A stretch of 37,610 nt of DNA from Deltaproteobacteria bacterium (GCA_016210115.1 JACQUW010000403.1:1-37610); one strand, 5' to 3'. Shown: positions 24,034-31,634, numbered from the stretch's first letter. Translations and numbers: made by a program. The notes: generated by a model not told the origin, from the letters alone.

Positions 24034-25317
24034 CTACACTCTCTGTCTGTTGCAGATGTCCAAAGCAACCAGCGCGTAGAGCTGTGCGGCCCGGACCATG
24101 GTGTCGATATCCATCTCTTCGGTTCTCGGGCCCACCCGCTTTCCGCGGGGGCCGATTTTGACTGCAGGAATTCCGAGCTCATTGTAGACGTTTGTATCCG
24201 TCCAGATGCTGGCCCGATCCGGCGCTTCCGGCTTGACCTTCTCACCGAAGAGATGCTGGTAGCACTCTTCGACGGCCTGGACCAAAGGCTCAACCGCTTT
24301 CCCCTCATGGCCGAGGAGCGATTTGTAAACTTCTATTTCATGCTCAATACCAAGTCCGGAAAGTGTTTTTTCGACCTCGTACTGTATTGTGACAGGCCTT
24401 ACCTGGGGCGGCATTCGGACGTCCACATAAATAGAACAGACACCGGGAAAGTAATTGGGTCTGTAAGGCGCGCCTCCTTCGATTCCTCCTATGTTGACTT
24501 TCGGATAGATCGGGCCAGTCGGAGAGTTGTAGGTATATTTGTCTTCGAACTCTTCCGCCCACTTTTCCAGCGCTTCGATGATTTTTGTCATTTTCACAAT
24601 GGCGTTAAATATTGCGGGCGGGTATTTGTCTCTGCGGGTGCCCCACGCCGCTTCCGCTTTGCCGAAGGTCGTGATCTTAATTTGTACCACCCCCGTCTGC
24701 GTCCAGACGATGTTCATATCCGAACCGTCCGCCACGACGGCATAATCACTGTGCATACCGTGAGTGAGAAGGTGTCTCGTCCCGGCGCCCTCCCCGCGAT
24801 ATTCCTTGGTTTGCCATGGGCCGACAGGCGTGCGCGAGATTTCGCCCACCACAGCCGCGAGAATGACGTCTCCTTTGAGTTTCAGGCCGCTCTTCTTGAG
24901 CGCCTTGCCCGCCATCATGAAAGCGGCAACGCCGCCTTTCATATTCGAGATGCCCAGGCCGTGCACCTTCCCGTCTCGAATTGTTCCCTTCAGTTCGGAA
25001 TCAGGCTCGACGTTTGCCACCATCCGTAGATCCTCAGCCGTGCCCGTAAAACTCGTATCCATGTGCCCGTTGAATCCGAGACTTAAGCCCGTGCCGTCGC
25101 CTTTTAGGATGCCCACCGCATTGGGGCGCTCCACCTCGACTTCCTGGCGCACCGCCTTCAAGCCGTTCGCCTGATACCATTCGAGGATATACTCGGCTAC
25201 CGCCTTTTCCTGCCCTGTCGGGCTTGGAATATTCACCAGATCGCACCCAAGCTGCGCCAGTTCGTCCCGATCGATCTGCGCTAAAACCTTCTTTGCGGCC
25301 TCTTTGTCGATTGCCAT
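24034..25317 (-). CDS. M20-family hydrolase homologue with altered metal ligands
   Basis: A 427-residue protein of the ArgE/DapE/M20 peptidase family. The first ligand motif is normal (GFNGHMDTSF). The bridging-Asp motif, normally DMKGG, reads GISNMKGG; the catalytic/metal EE pair reads VVGEISRTP; the dimer-domain His before NAI is Trp; and the final His motif after the GP turn reads GPRGKRVGPRTEE with no His. Several zinc ligands are thus missing, so it may be mononuclear, use another chemistry, or be non-hydrolytic. The start at ATG 25317 has GGAGGGGG 6 bases upstream; the frame is open to 25458 but overlaps the divergent gene's promoter. It is divergent from a solute-binding protein gene. 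Confidence 0.85.
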   Translation of the reverse strand: MAIDKEAAKKVLAQIDRDELAQLGCDLVNIPSPTGQEKAVAEYILEWYQANGLKAVRQEVEVERPNAVGILKGDGTGLSLGFNGHMDTSFTGTAEDLRMVANVEPDSELKGTIRDGKVHGLGISNMKGGVAAFMMAGKALKKSGLKLKGDVILAAVVGEISRTPVGPWQTKEYRGEGAGTRHLLTHGMHSDYAVVADGSDMNIVWTQTGVVQIKITTFGKAEAAWGTRRDKYPPAIFNAIVKMTKIIEALEKWAEEFEDKYTYNSPTGPIYPKVNIGGIEGGAPYRPNYFPGVCSIYVDVRMPPQVRPVTIQYEVEKTLSGLGIEHEIEVYKSLLGHEGKAVEPLVQAVEECYQHLFGEKVKPEAPDRASIWTDTNVYNELGIPAVKIGPRGKRVGPRTEEMDIDTMVRAAQLYALVALDICNRQRV

Positions 25318-25397
25318 GGTTTCCCCCTCCTTGGTTCGGATGAAGATTGCAATGGGACATGAGAAAGTCAAATCACAAATGGGGCTATCTTCGCAAG

Positions 25398-25426
25398 TTG
25401 ACACAAGGAAACACGCGAGGTAAGAG
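25398..25426 (+). promoter_or_regulatory. Promoter-like element before the third NMT1-type binding protein
   Basis: A perfect -35 TTGACA (25398-25403) is followed after 17 bases by a weak -10 TAAGAG (25421-25426), 32 bases before the chosen start. Confidence 0.35.
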
Positions 25427-25457
25427 GGATCTGACCCTACGGAAAGGTAAGAACACA

Positions 25458-26567
25458 ATGAGAGTTTTCGGATTAACGTTAAGCTTTTTTCTTAAATCAT
25501 CAATGATGCCGGACAACGATGTTCGGCCAAGCAGAGGAAAAGGCCGAGCCGGCCGCTTGTTCTATATCCGGATCCGGAGAAATGCGGCCGCCATTTTGGT
25601 GTTCTTGCCGGTTATTCTGTTCGGAACGAATCGCGATGTGGCTGGGCAAGATAGAATCGAAAAAATTACGCTCGCCATTCCGGTTCATGCCCTGAGCCAG
25701 TTGCCATCTTACGTGGGCAGCCGCTTCGGGCTTTTTCGCGAGGAAGGACTTGATGTTCAGATCATCCAGATGAGAACGGCGCTGGTAGGACCTGCCCTAA
25801 TATCCCGGGAATTGGATTATGGGACGGCCGCGGACACGATGCTGCGCGCAGCGACTACGGGACTACCCGTCAAAGTCATTGCTTTCGGCGGCATCCGCCC
25901 CGCCCTTTCTTTGAACGTCCGGCCGGAAATAAAGACCGTGTTGGATCTTAGGGGCAAAAATATCTCCGTCTCCTCCAAAGGAAGCACTACGGATATCGTC
26001 GCGAGGGAGATTGTCCGCCATTATGGGCTTAATCCGGATCGGGACATTATCACGATGCCTCTGGGAACCCAGACCAATCAGTTGGCGGCGCTGCAAAACA
26101 ATGCAGTGCAGGGAGCCATCTTTACTCCTCCGTTCGACGTCATAGGCGAAAAGGAGGGTTTTCGGGCTCTCGTCTGGGCTGGGGACGTCGTTAAGGATCA
26201 GCTCCAGGCAGGTTTGTCCACCTCGGACGATAAGATCCGCACTAATCCCGGGCAGGTCAGGAAGATGGTGCGCGGGTTTGTAAAGAGTTTGATATTTCTG
26301 CGCAAAGAGAAAGCCAGGGTCGTCGGTCTGATCGGGCAAGAATGGAAGATTGATCCGGATATCGCGGAGAAAAGCTACGTGGCGATGGTCCGAACGCTCA
26401 GCCCTGATGGGTCTGGCAGCGAAAGCGCGGTGCAAAACGTTATTCAGCAGACGCTAAAGGCGACGAAAACTCAGAAGGAGGTCCCCCTCTCACAGGTGGT
26501 CAATTTGAGCTTTCTCCGCGACGTCCAAAGAGAATTGGGTATCCGCCATGAATCAGGAAGTTGGTAA
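25458..26567 (+). CDS. NMT1/THI5-like ABC solute-binding protein
   Basis: A 369-residue substrate-binding protein. From ATG 25458 the signal sequence is preceded by about 40 residues. The hydrophobic core is AAAILVFLPVILFG, and the mature domain begins near KITLAIPVHALSQLPSYVG. Domain marks are ISRELDYGTAADTMLRAATTG, hinge VLDLRGKNISVSSKGSTTDI and GIFTPP-like AIFTPPFDVIG. The start is uncertain: ATG 25503 or 25506 would give a shorter leader, and none has a strong ribosome binding site. The 3' end overlaps the start of the predicted selenoprotein by 20 bases, so the two are probably on one transcript. No permease is present. Confidence 0.83.
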   Translation: MRVFGLTLSFFLKSSMMPDNDVRPSRGKGRAGRLFYIRIRRNAAAILVFLPVILFGTNRDVAGQDRIEKITLAIPVHALSQLPSYVGSRFGLFREEGLDVQIIQMRTALVGPALISRELDYGTAADTMLRAATTGLPVKVIAFGGIRPALSLNVRPEIKTVLDLRGKNISVSSKGSTTDIVAREIVRHYGLNPDRDIITMPLGTQTNQLAALQNNAVQGAIFTPPFDVIGEKEGFRALVWAGDVVKDQLQAGLSTSDDKIRTNPGQVRKMVRGFVKSLIFLRKEKARVVGLIGQEWKIDPDIAEKSYVAMVRTLSPDGSGSESAVQNVIQQTLKATKTQKEVPLSQVVNLSFLRDVQRELGIRHESGSW

Positions 26568-27054
26568 GCCGTTTCCGGATCTTGAGCTTTTGAATCACGA
26601 AGGGCACCCGGTAAAGCTCTCGGATGTCGCCGGCAAGTTTCCTCTTATCGCCGTATTCTATCGGGGATACTGGTGACCGAAATGCCAGGTGCAGTTGCGC
26701 CTTTTGACTGATTTTCAGAACGAGCTGGCGGTTAATTACTGCAAGCTTGCCGCCATCAGCGTCGATCCACCTGAGGTCAATGCCGCGTTCAGGGCAGGGT
26801 TGGCCGCGACTTTCCCGTTTCTAAGCGACAAAGAAAGGCTCGCGATCCGCGAGCTGGATATGGTGGAGACATCGAAATCCCGTGGCGAAACCGCAATTCC
26901 CTACACTTTTTCACTAATGCCTGACCTGACCGTGCACAGTTTTTATTGCGGTTACTGGTATGTGGGGCGTCCGACGCTGGAAGAGCTACGACAGGATCTT
27001 CGGTCCATGATGCGCAAGTGCCGGACCGACTTTGATCCCCAGGCAGCCCGTTAA
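26548..27054 (+). CDS. Predicted selenocysteine-containing AhpC/TSA-type redoxin (TGA read as Sec43)
   Basis: A 168-residue thioredoxin-fold protein of the AhpC/TSA/redoxin family. From ATG 26548 it reads KPFPDLELLNHEGHPVKLSD, then FYRGYW, then an in-frame TGA (26674-26676), then PKCQVQLRLL. In cysteine homologues this site is FYRG-x-WCPxC, so TGA falls exactly at the first active-site Cys and gives a UPKC motif (Sec43, Cys46). The frame stays open and family-like for 125 more codons. A hairpin AGGTGC-AGTT-GCGCCT (26687-26702), with its loop 16 bases after TGA, fits a bacterial SECIS. The role is probably thiol-peroxide or disulfide reduction. The start overlaps the upstream binding protein gene; bolA and grx4 follow. 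Standard gene callers would miss the first 43 codons. Confidence 0.85.
26674..26702 (+). promoter_or_regulatory. Candidate bacterial SECIS element with Sec codon
   Basis: UGA at 26674-26676 is followed by a 6-base-pair stem (26687-26692 with 26697-26702, one G-U pair) and loop AGUU (26693-26696) containing a G at the second position. The distance from UGA to the loop, 16 bases, is at the lower edge of known bacterial elements. A weaker outer stem (GAAA with TTTC near 26713-26716) is possible. Confidence 0.6.
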
Positions 27055-27112
27055 GAGAGATAGATTCGATGGAGGCTCTGGAAGTTTTAGAAATTTTTGC
27101 TAATCTTTGTTT

Positions 27113-27367
27113 ATGATGAACCCAGCAGAAATTCAGGAGACCCTGGAGAAGGCGCTACCCGGATCGACCGTCCGGGTCGATGATTTGACCGGTGGAGGAG
27201 ATCACTTTCAAGTTTGGGTTATTTCGCCTTCCTTTGAAGGAAAGACTCTGCTCGATCAGCATCAGATGGTTTACGGGGCTCTGAAAGACGCATTCGGAAG
27301 CGAAGGGATCCACGCGCTCGCGCTCAAGACTTACAGCCCCGAACAGTGGGAGCGCCTCAATTCATGA
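27113..27367 (+). CDS. BolA/IbaG-family protein
   Basis: An 84-residue BolA-fold protein. BolA proteins form [2Fe-2S]-bridged complexes with monothiol glutaredoxins and act in iron-sulfur cluster handling or stress control. The family core is DHFQVWVISPSFEGKTLLDQHQMVY, with the conserved GGGDHF and the helix after LLDQHQ. The His in LLDQHQMV is the usual cluster-side residue. The start could be ATG 27113 or the next ATG at 27116. It is followed by a CGFS glutaredoxin after 20 bases and preceded by the predicted Sec redoxin after 58 bases. Confidence 0.92.
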   Translation: MMNPAEIQETLEKALPGSTVRVDDLTGGGDHFQVWVISPSFEGKTLLDQHQMVYGALKDAFGSEGIHALALKTYSPEQWERLNS

Positions 27368-27387
27368 GTTTAGAAGGAGATTATCCC

Positions 27388-27717
27388 ATGGCAGATGACG
27401 TATTAGCGAAAATAGACGAGAAGGTTAAGCAGAGCAAGGTCATGCTTTACATGAAGGGAACTCCGGATTTTCCGCAGTGCGGCTTTTCGGCTCACACCGT
27501 GGAAATCCTTAGGTCGTACGGCTATCCATTTGATAGCGAGGATGTCCTTTCCAATCCAGCGGTCCGAGAAGGAATTAAGCGCTACAGCAACTGGCCGACA
27601 ATTCCGCAGGTGTTCATCGGCGGAAAATTTATCGGCGGGTGCGATATCCTCCACGAGATGCACGAGCGCGGCGAACTGGAGCCCGTGCTCAAGGCAGTAT
27701 TCGAGCAGACGAAGTAG
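27388..27717 (+). CDS. grxD: Grx4-type monothiol glutaredoxin (CGFS)
   Basis: A 109-residue monothiol glutaredoxin. The active site CGFS is at residues 31-34 in FPQCGFSAHTVEIL. KGTPDFP before it, and WPTIPQVFIGGKFIGGCDI after it, are the glutathione-binding segments. It coordinates a [2Fe-2S] cluster with glutathione and partners BolA. AAGGAGA lies 7 bases upstream of ATG 27388. It directly follows bolA, matching the well-known BolA-Grx4 pairing. It is convergent with the next gene, with only 26 bases between them. Confidence 0.95.
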   Translation: MADDVLAKIDEKVKQSKVMLYMKGTPDFPQCGFSAHTVEILRSYGYPFDSEDVLSNPAVREGIKRYSNWPTIPQVFIGGKFIGGCDILHEMHERGELEPVLKAVFEQTK

Positions 27718-27743
27718 CTGGTCTTTTAGTTTCGGTCCGGCAA

Positions 27744-28850
27744 TCAGCGGAGTTTAATCTTGTCGAATTTTTCCTGGAATTCGGTCTGTATATTTTGGAG
27801 GAATTGCTCCCGGCGCTCAAAGAGTCGCTTTGGCTTTCGGGGTGGGTGTTTGGCAAGGGCATAGGCGGTCAAGATCGGCAGGGCGATTGTCGAGTCTACA
27901 TAGCACACCACCGAATCCGGTAACTGATCGGGGTCAATCTTGCCCCAACTGACGGCTTCGCCGGGGGTGGCGCCGGATAAGCCCCCGGTGTCGACCCTGG
28001 CATCGGTCATCTGAATGAAATAGTCATGTCCCTTCTCGCTCAGGCTGAGGACCTCCTGGATGTGTGGTTCCGTCTGCAGCAAAAAGTTTTTTGGAGACCC
28101 GCCTCCCAAGATAATAGCCGCGCTTTTTCCCCCGCTCCGCTTGGCTTCCAAAACGATCGCGGCCGACTCGTTTACGTCCAGGGACACGTCAAACTTGAGC
28201 TGATATCCGTTCAGAGCGAGCGCCGCGACGTTCATGCCTATAGAACTGTCACCGGGCGAAGAAGTATAGATCGGCACGCCATATTGGTAGGCGGCGGCCA
28301 AAAGCGACTTTCTCTCAGTGCCCAGCTGCTTCTCCCGTTCCGCCAGATATTTTCCTACTAAATGGTGGAGTTCCGAGCTGCTCATCTCTCTCTGAAACTC
28401 CGGCGCTTTCAAAATCTCCCGGAAAAACGCGTCCGTGGAGATCAAGATGTCGTAGTCGAAGAAAATGTCGTAGATTCGAACGATGCCCTCCTCTCTCAAG
28501 GCGACATCGCTCACCTCAGGGGTGCCCCGGTGCATCGAAAGCCCGATGGCAAAATGCGTGTCGTGGTATAGATTGGCGCCGGTACTGACGATCCAGTCAA
28601 TGAATCCGTTTTCAATCAGAGGAATAAGCGCAGAAATCCCCAGGCCTGCGGGCGTCAACGCTCCGCTTAGGCTCAAGCCGACGGTTACGTTCTCCTGGAG
28701 GATTTTGTCCACGAATAGCTGGCAGGCCTCACGCAAGCGGCCCGAGTTATAGGACACAAAATTGTTGTCCACGAGATCCGTGATCGAAATCCCGCGGTCG
28801 ATCGGCCTCGGATCGATCTTTTTTCCCGCAAGGAGTTTGCTCTTTGCCAT
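27744..28850 (-). CDS. Deoxyhypusine synthase-like protein
   Basis: A 368-residue homologue of deoxyhypusine synthase, which in eukaryotes and archaea transfers an aminobutyl group from spermidine to eIF5A. The NAD-binding [20 protein letters not shown] (91-97) and the catalytic-Lys region [13 protein letters not shown] (Lys304) are all present, and the Lys matches that of human DHS. Bacteria have no eIF5A, so the natural reaction is probably polyamine chemistry such as homospermidine formation, or another aminobutyl acceptor. The start has CAGGAG 4 bases upstream. It follows mlaA by 12 bases on the same transcript. Confidence 0.9.
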   Translation of the reverse strand: MAKSKLLAGKKIDPRPIDRGISITDLVDNNFVSYNSGRLREACQLFVDKILQENVTVGLSLSGALTPAGLGISALIPLIENGFIDWIVSTGANLYHDTHFAIGLSMHRGTPEVSDVALREEGIVRIYDIFFDYDILISTDAFFREILKAPEFQREMSSSELHHLVGKYLAEREKQLGTERKSLLAAAYQYGVPIYTSSPGDSSIGMNVAALALNGYQLKFDVSLDVNESAAIVLEAKRSGGKSAAIILGGGSPKNFLLQTEPHIQEVLSLSEKGHDYFIQMTDARVDTGGLSGATPGEAVSWGKIDPDQLPDSVVCYVDSTIALPILTAYALAKHPPRKPKRLFERREQFLQNIQTEFQEKFDKIKLR

Positions 28851-28862
28851 TCTCCTGGAATC

Positions 28863-29600
28863 CTACTCTCTAATCGCCGCCTCACGCCTTTGCAGATAGG
28901 CGTTCCGCACAGCGCTGTAGAGGTCTATAACGCCTTCTTCCACCCGCTCGAACTTATCCAAATTGAGAGATCGTTCGTTAACGGTATTGGTAGCTGTCAT
29001 TCCCACATTCACGTACCACGGAGCAAAATAGACGTATGGAGTCATGGCGGCATCAAGGGCATAGCCGATGCCATCGCGTACGGTCATAGGCGGCAGAAAG
29101 GGCAGAACCAGGTAGGGACCGGGTCCGGCTCCCCAGACGCCGAAGGTCTGCCCGGTGTCTTCGTCGCTTTGCATGATGCCGAATCCATCCTTTGCGACGT
29201 CGAAGAGCCCTACGACTCCGACCGTGCTGTTGATTGTAAACCGGGCCGCCTCGCGACCGGCTCCCCCGAGTTTTCCCTGGAACAGGTTGTTGACCAGGCG
29301 CCGGACCACAGCGAGATTGTCGAAGGCATTCCGGATACTCCTCTGCACGGGGTCGGGCAAAATGGCATCATATCCGGTTGCTATCGGCTTGATAATAAAA
29401 CGGTCCAAAACGTTCCGGTTGAACGAGAACATCCTCTCGTTGAACGGCTCCCAGGGATCCAGTTCGCCCTCGTCCATTGCGGGTCCGGCCACAGCGGCTT
29501 CTGCGCGAGTGCCGAGTGGAGGACTCAGGCTGAAAAGCCCGATGATCAGAACCAAAGCCGATATCGTCACAAAGCCGCTCAACTGCTGGTGTGTTTTCAT
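28863..29600 (-). CDS. mlaA: MlaA (VacJ)-family outer-membrane lipid asymmetry protein
   Basis: A 245-residue MlaA/VacJ-family protein, the outer-membrane component that removes misplaced phospholipids from the outer leaflet. The family signature DPWEPFNERMFSFNRNV starts at about residue 48. LVNNLFQGKLGGAGREAARF and GVWGAGPGPYLVLPFLPP follow. The N-terminus is a signal peptide, but no lipobox Cys is present, so unlike E. coli MlaA it is probably not a lipoprotein. The start has GAGGAAGG 6 bases upstream. No other mla genes are here. It is divergent from coaBC. Confidence 0.92.
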   Translation of the reverse strand: MKTHQQLSGFVTISALVLIIGLFSLSPPLGTRAEAAVAGPAMDEGELDPWEPFNERMFSFNRNVLDRFIIKPIATGYDAILPDPVQRSIRNAFDNLAVVRRLVNNLFQGKLGGAGREAARFTINSTVGVVGLFDVAKDGFGIMQSDEDTGQTFGVWGAGPGPYLVLPFLPPMTVRDGIGYALDAAMTPYVYFAPWYVNVGMTATNTVNERSLNLDKFERVEEGVIDLYSAVRNAYLQRREAAIRE

Positions 29601-29623
29601 TTGCGCCTTCCTCTCGTTTCCAT

Positions 29624-29652
29624 GAATTACCCGAACTTACCGCCTAGGTCAA
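29624..29652 (-). promoter_or_regulatory. Promoter-like element of the mlaA operon
   Basis: On the minus strand TTGACC (29647-29652) is followed after 17 bases by TAATTC (29624-29629). The -10 is poor, but the whole element resembles the enoyl-CoA hydratase promoter region (TTGAC, GGCGG, CGG then TAATTC). Confidence 0.3.
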
Positions 29653-29780
29653 GATTTTAGAGCGGAAAAAGATGGGTGATTATTTAGATGTAAGCTAAAA
29701 TTGTGCCACTCTCTCAGGATAAGCGCGGGTCGAGCCGCAAAGTTTGCAAACCCGAGGCTGATTGGCTATCTTTGCAAAGT

Positions 29781-30995
29781 ATGGAGCCTCTGCACAGCGG
29801 CAATTCGCAGAACGTGGTCCTCGGCGTCTCAGGCGGGATTGCCTGCTACAAGGCCGTGGAGTTGGTTCGGCTCTTGATCCGGGAGAGTTTTCGGGTTCGG
29901 GTCATTATGACAAAGGAGTCGATGAAATTCGTCACTCCTTTGACGTTTCAGACAATTTCCGGACAGCCAGTCGCTACCGAGTTGTTCAGCTTGACCCAGG
30001 AATCGCAGATCGGCCACATCAATATCGCCGACTTCGCAGAACTGCTACTTATTGCCCCGGCCACGGCGAACGTGATTGGGAAAATTGCGGCTGGAATAGC
30101 CGACGATTTGCTAACGACGGTGGTTATGGCAACGCAGGCTCCGGTGCTGCTGGCTCCCTCCATGAACGTTCACATGTACCAAAATCCTATTCTTCAAGAA
30201 AACATCCGCAAGCTTAAAGGCCTTGGCTATCACTTTATGGAGCCGGCCGAAGGGTATCTCGCCTGTGGCTACGAAGGAAAAGGAAGGCTGCCGGATCCGG
30301 CCGAGGTCCTCGAAGAGATCAAAAGTCTACTAAAAAAAAAGGACCTGCTCGGCCACCGGCTGCTGATCACCGCCGGCCCTAACCGCGAACCTCTGGATCC
30401 GGTCCGTTATCTATCCAATCGGTCCTCGGGAAAGATGGGATATGCTTTGGCACGGATGGGGGCCAGGCGGGGGGCTGAAGTGATATTAGTGAGCGGGCCG
30501 ACCGCTCTGGATCCTCCTTCGGGTGTCCGGCGCATTTCGGTTACGACCGCAGCCGAAATGCGGGATGCCGTCCTCAAGGAATTCCCGCGTTGCACGGCAG
30601 TTTTGATGGCTGCCGCGGTGGCTGATTTTCGTCCGGTAAATTCGATTTCCAAAAAAATAAAAAAGGGGAAGAAATCGCTCCAGCTCACGTTGAGGCCCAA
30701 TCCGGACATTCTCAAAGAACTGGGGGAGAACAAAAACGGCAAGATCTTGATCGGCTTCGCCGCGGAGACCGAGACTCTGGTTGCCAACGCGCGGAGAAAA
30801 CTGCGCGAAAAAAATCTCGACCTGATTGTGGCGAATGACGTAACTGAGCCGGGAAGCGGGTTTGATGGGGATACCAATGTGGCGACGCTCTTGGATTCCA
30901 AAGGGGGAGTTGATCCTTTGCCGCTGATGAGGAAAGAGGAGCTGGCAGATCGAATTTATGACCATCTGCTCAAGCTCAAGGCAAATAGCAAATAG
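29781..30995 (+). CDS. coaBC: Bifunctional phosphopantothenoylcysteine decarboxylase/synthetase
   Basis: A 404-residue CoaBC, which joins cysteine to 4'-phosphopantothenate and decarboxylates the product in coenzyme A synthesis. The CoaC half has LGVSGGIACYKAVELV, the catalytic His in QIGHINIADFAE, PSMNVHMYQNP, and the Cys loop GYLACGYEGKGRLP. The CoaB half has TAGPNREPLDPVRYLSNRSS with GKMGYALA, then AAAVADFRP and VANDV. I chose ATG 29781 because the upstream extension to 29703 is not family-like. The final codons (ANSK, stop) are made by the AAATAGC heptad repeat, so the repeat reaches into the gene. Confidence 0.95.
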   Translation: MEPLHSGNSQNVVLGVSGGIACYKAVELVRLLIRESFRVRVIMTKESMKFVTPLTFQTISGQPVATELFSLTQESQIGHINIADFAELLLIAPATANVIGKIAAGIADDLLTTVVMATQAPVLLAPSMNVHMYQNPILQENIRKLKGLGYHFMEPAEGYLACGYEGKGRLPDPAEVLEEIKSLLKKKDLLGHRLLITAGPNREPLDPVRYLSNRSSGKMGYALARMGARRGAEVILVSGPTALDPPSGVRRISVTTAAEMRDAVLKEFPRCTAVLMAAAVADFRPVNSISKKIKKGKKSLQLTLRPNPDILKELGENKNGKILIGFAAETETLVANARRKLREKNLDLIVANDVTEPGSGFDGDTNVATLLDSKGGVDPLPLMRKEELADRIYDHLLKLKANSK

Positions 30996-31061
30996 CGAAT
31001 GGCAAATAGCGGCAACTAATCAAAACGGACAAAGGTATAATATCTATTTGCTATTCGCTGA
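30980..31061. repeat. AAATAGC/GAATGGC heptad repeat, copy 2 (inverted pair)
   Basis: The heptads GCAAATAGCAAATAGCGAAT at 30981-31000, continuing to about 31011, are followed after 32 bases by their inverse CTATTTGCTATTCGCTGA (31044-31061). The pair can form a hairpin whose loop contains TATAAT (31036-31041). The left arm encodes the last codons of coaBC, and the right arm ends just before the next start codon. Confidence 0.7.
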
Positions 31062-31064
31062 TCT

Positions 31065-31607
31065 ATGGGTATTCCTAAAGAACCGGCGCCGGTCAAATGT
31101 TTTGTTGCCCTGCTTTCTTCCAGCGGGAAGAATCTGGCTTCGGTCGAAAGGGACTTAACAGCGCTCCTGGGTCCGATTGACTCGCGCAGCCCCGGACTTC
31201 CTTGGGAAGTTACCGACTATTACGCAGAGGAGATGGGACGCGAACTGACGCGGATTTTTTTTTCATTCCTTCCCTTAATTTCCCCTGAGATGCTGGCTCC
31301 CATCAAACTCAAAACTCAAGCTCTGGAAAACGACCATGCCCGGCTGGAAGATGTAAGAAAGAGACGCACAGTTAATATTGATCCTGGGTATCTCGATGTG
31401 GGGAAGATAACGCTGGCTTCGACCAAGTACGCCGGTCACCGGCTCTATCTCAATTCAGGCATCTACGGCGAGGTGACGCTGCTCTATTATAGAGGAGCGT
31501 TTCACCCGTTTGATTATACTTATCCGGATTACCTTTGGCCGGATACGCTTTCGTTTTTTGCGGCCATGCGCGCTCTTTACCTTACTCAGTTAAAGCCCGC
31601 AGCCTAG
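31065..31607 (+). CDS. DUF4416-family protein
   Basis: A 180-residue protein that matches the DUF4416 pattern: VKCFVALLSS near the start, VTDYYAEEMG, FSFLPLISPE, and NIDPGYLDVGKITLASTK near 104-121, followed by HRLYLNSGIYGEVTL. The function of the family is not known. It is found mostly in anaerobic and deltaproteobacterial-type genomes. The start is ATG 31065, 3 bases after a repeat arm; no ribosome binding site is visible. It sits between coaBC and the uracil-DNA glycosylase gene in the same direction. Confidence 0.85.
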   Translation: MGIPKEPAPVKCFVALLSSSGKNLASVERDLTALLGPIDSRSPGLPWEVTDYYAEEMGRELTRIFFSFLPLISPEMLAPIKLKTQALENDHARLEDVRKRRTVNIDPGYLDVGKITLASTKYAGHRLYLNSGIYGEVTLLYYRGAFHPFDYTYPDYLWPDTLSFFAAMRALYLTQLKPAA

Positions 31608-31620
31608 CCCGCGATATTCA

Positions 31621-31634
31621 GGGGGCCGGCCCCC
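31621..31634. repeat. GC palindrome after the DUF4416 gene
   Basis: A perfect 14-base palindrome GGGGGCCGGCCCCC, flanked by CAGG and CCTG arms. There is no T-run, so it is not a standard terminator. Confidence 0.4.
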
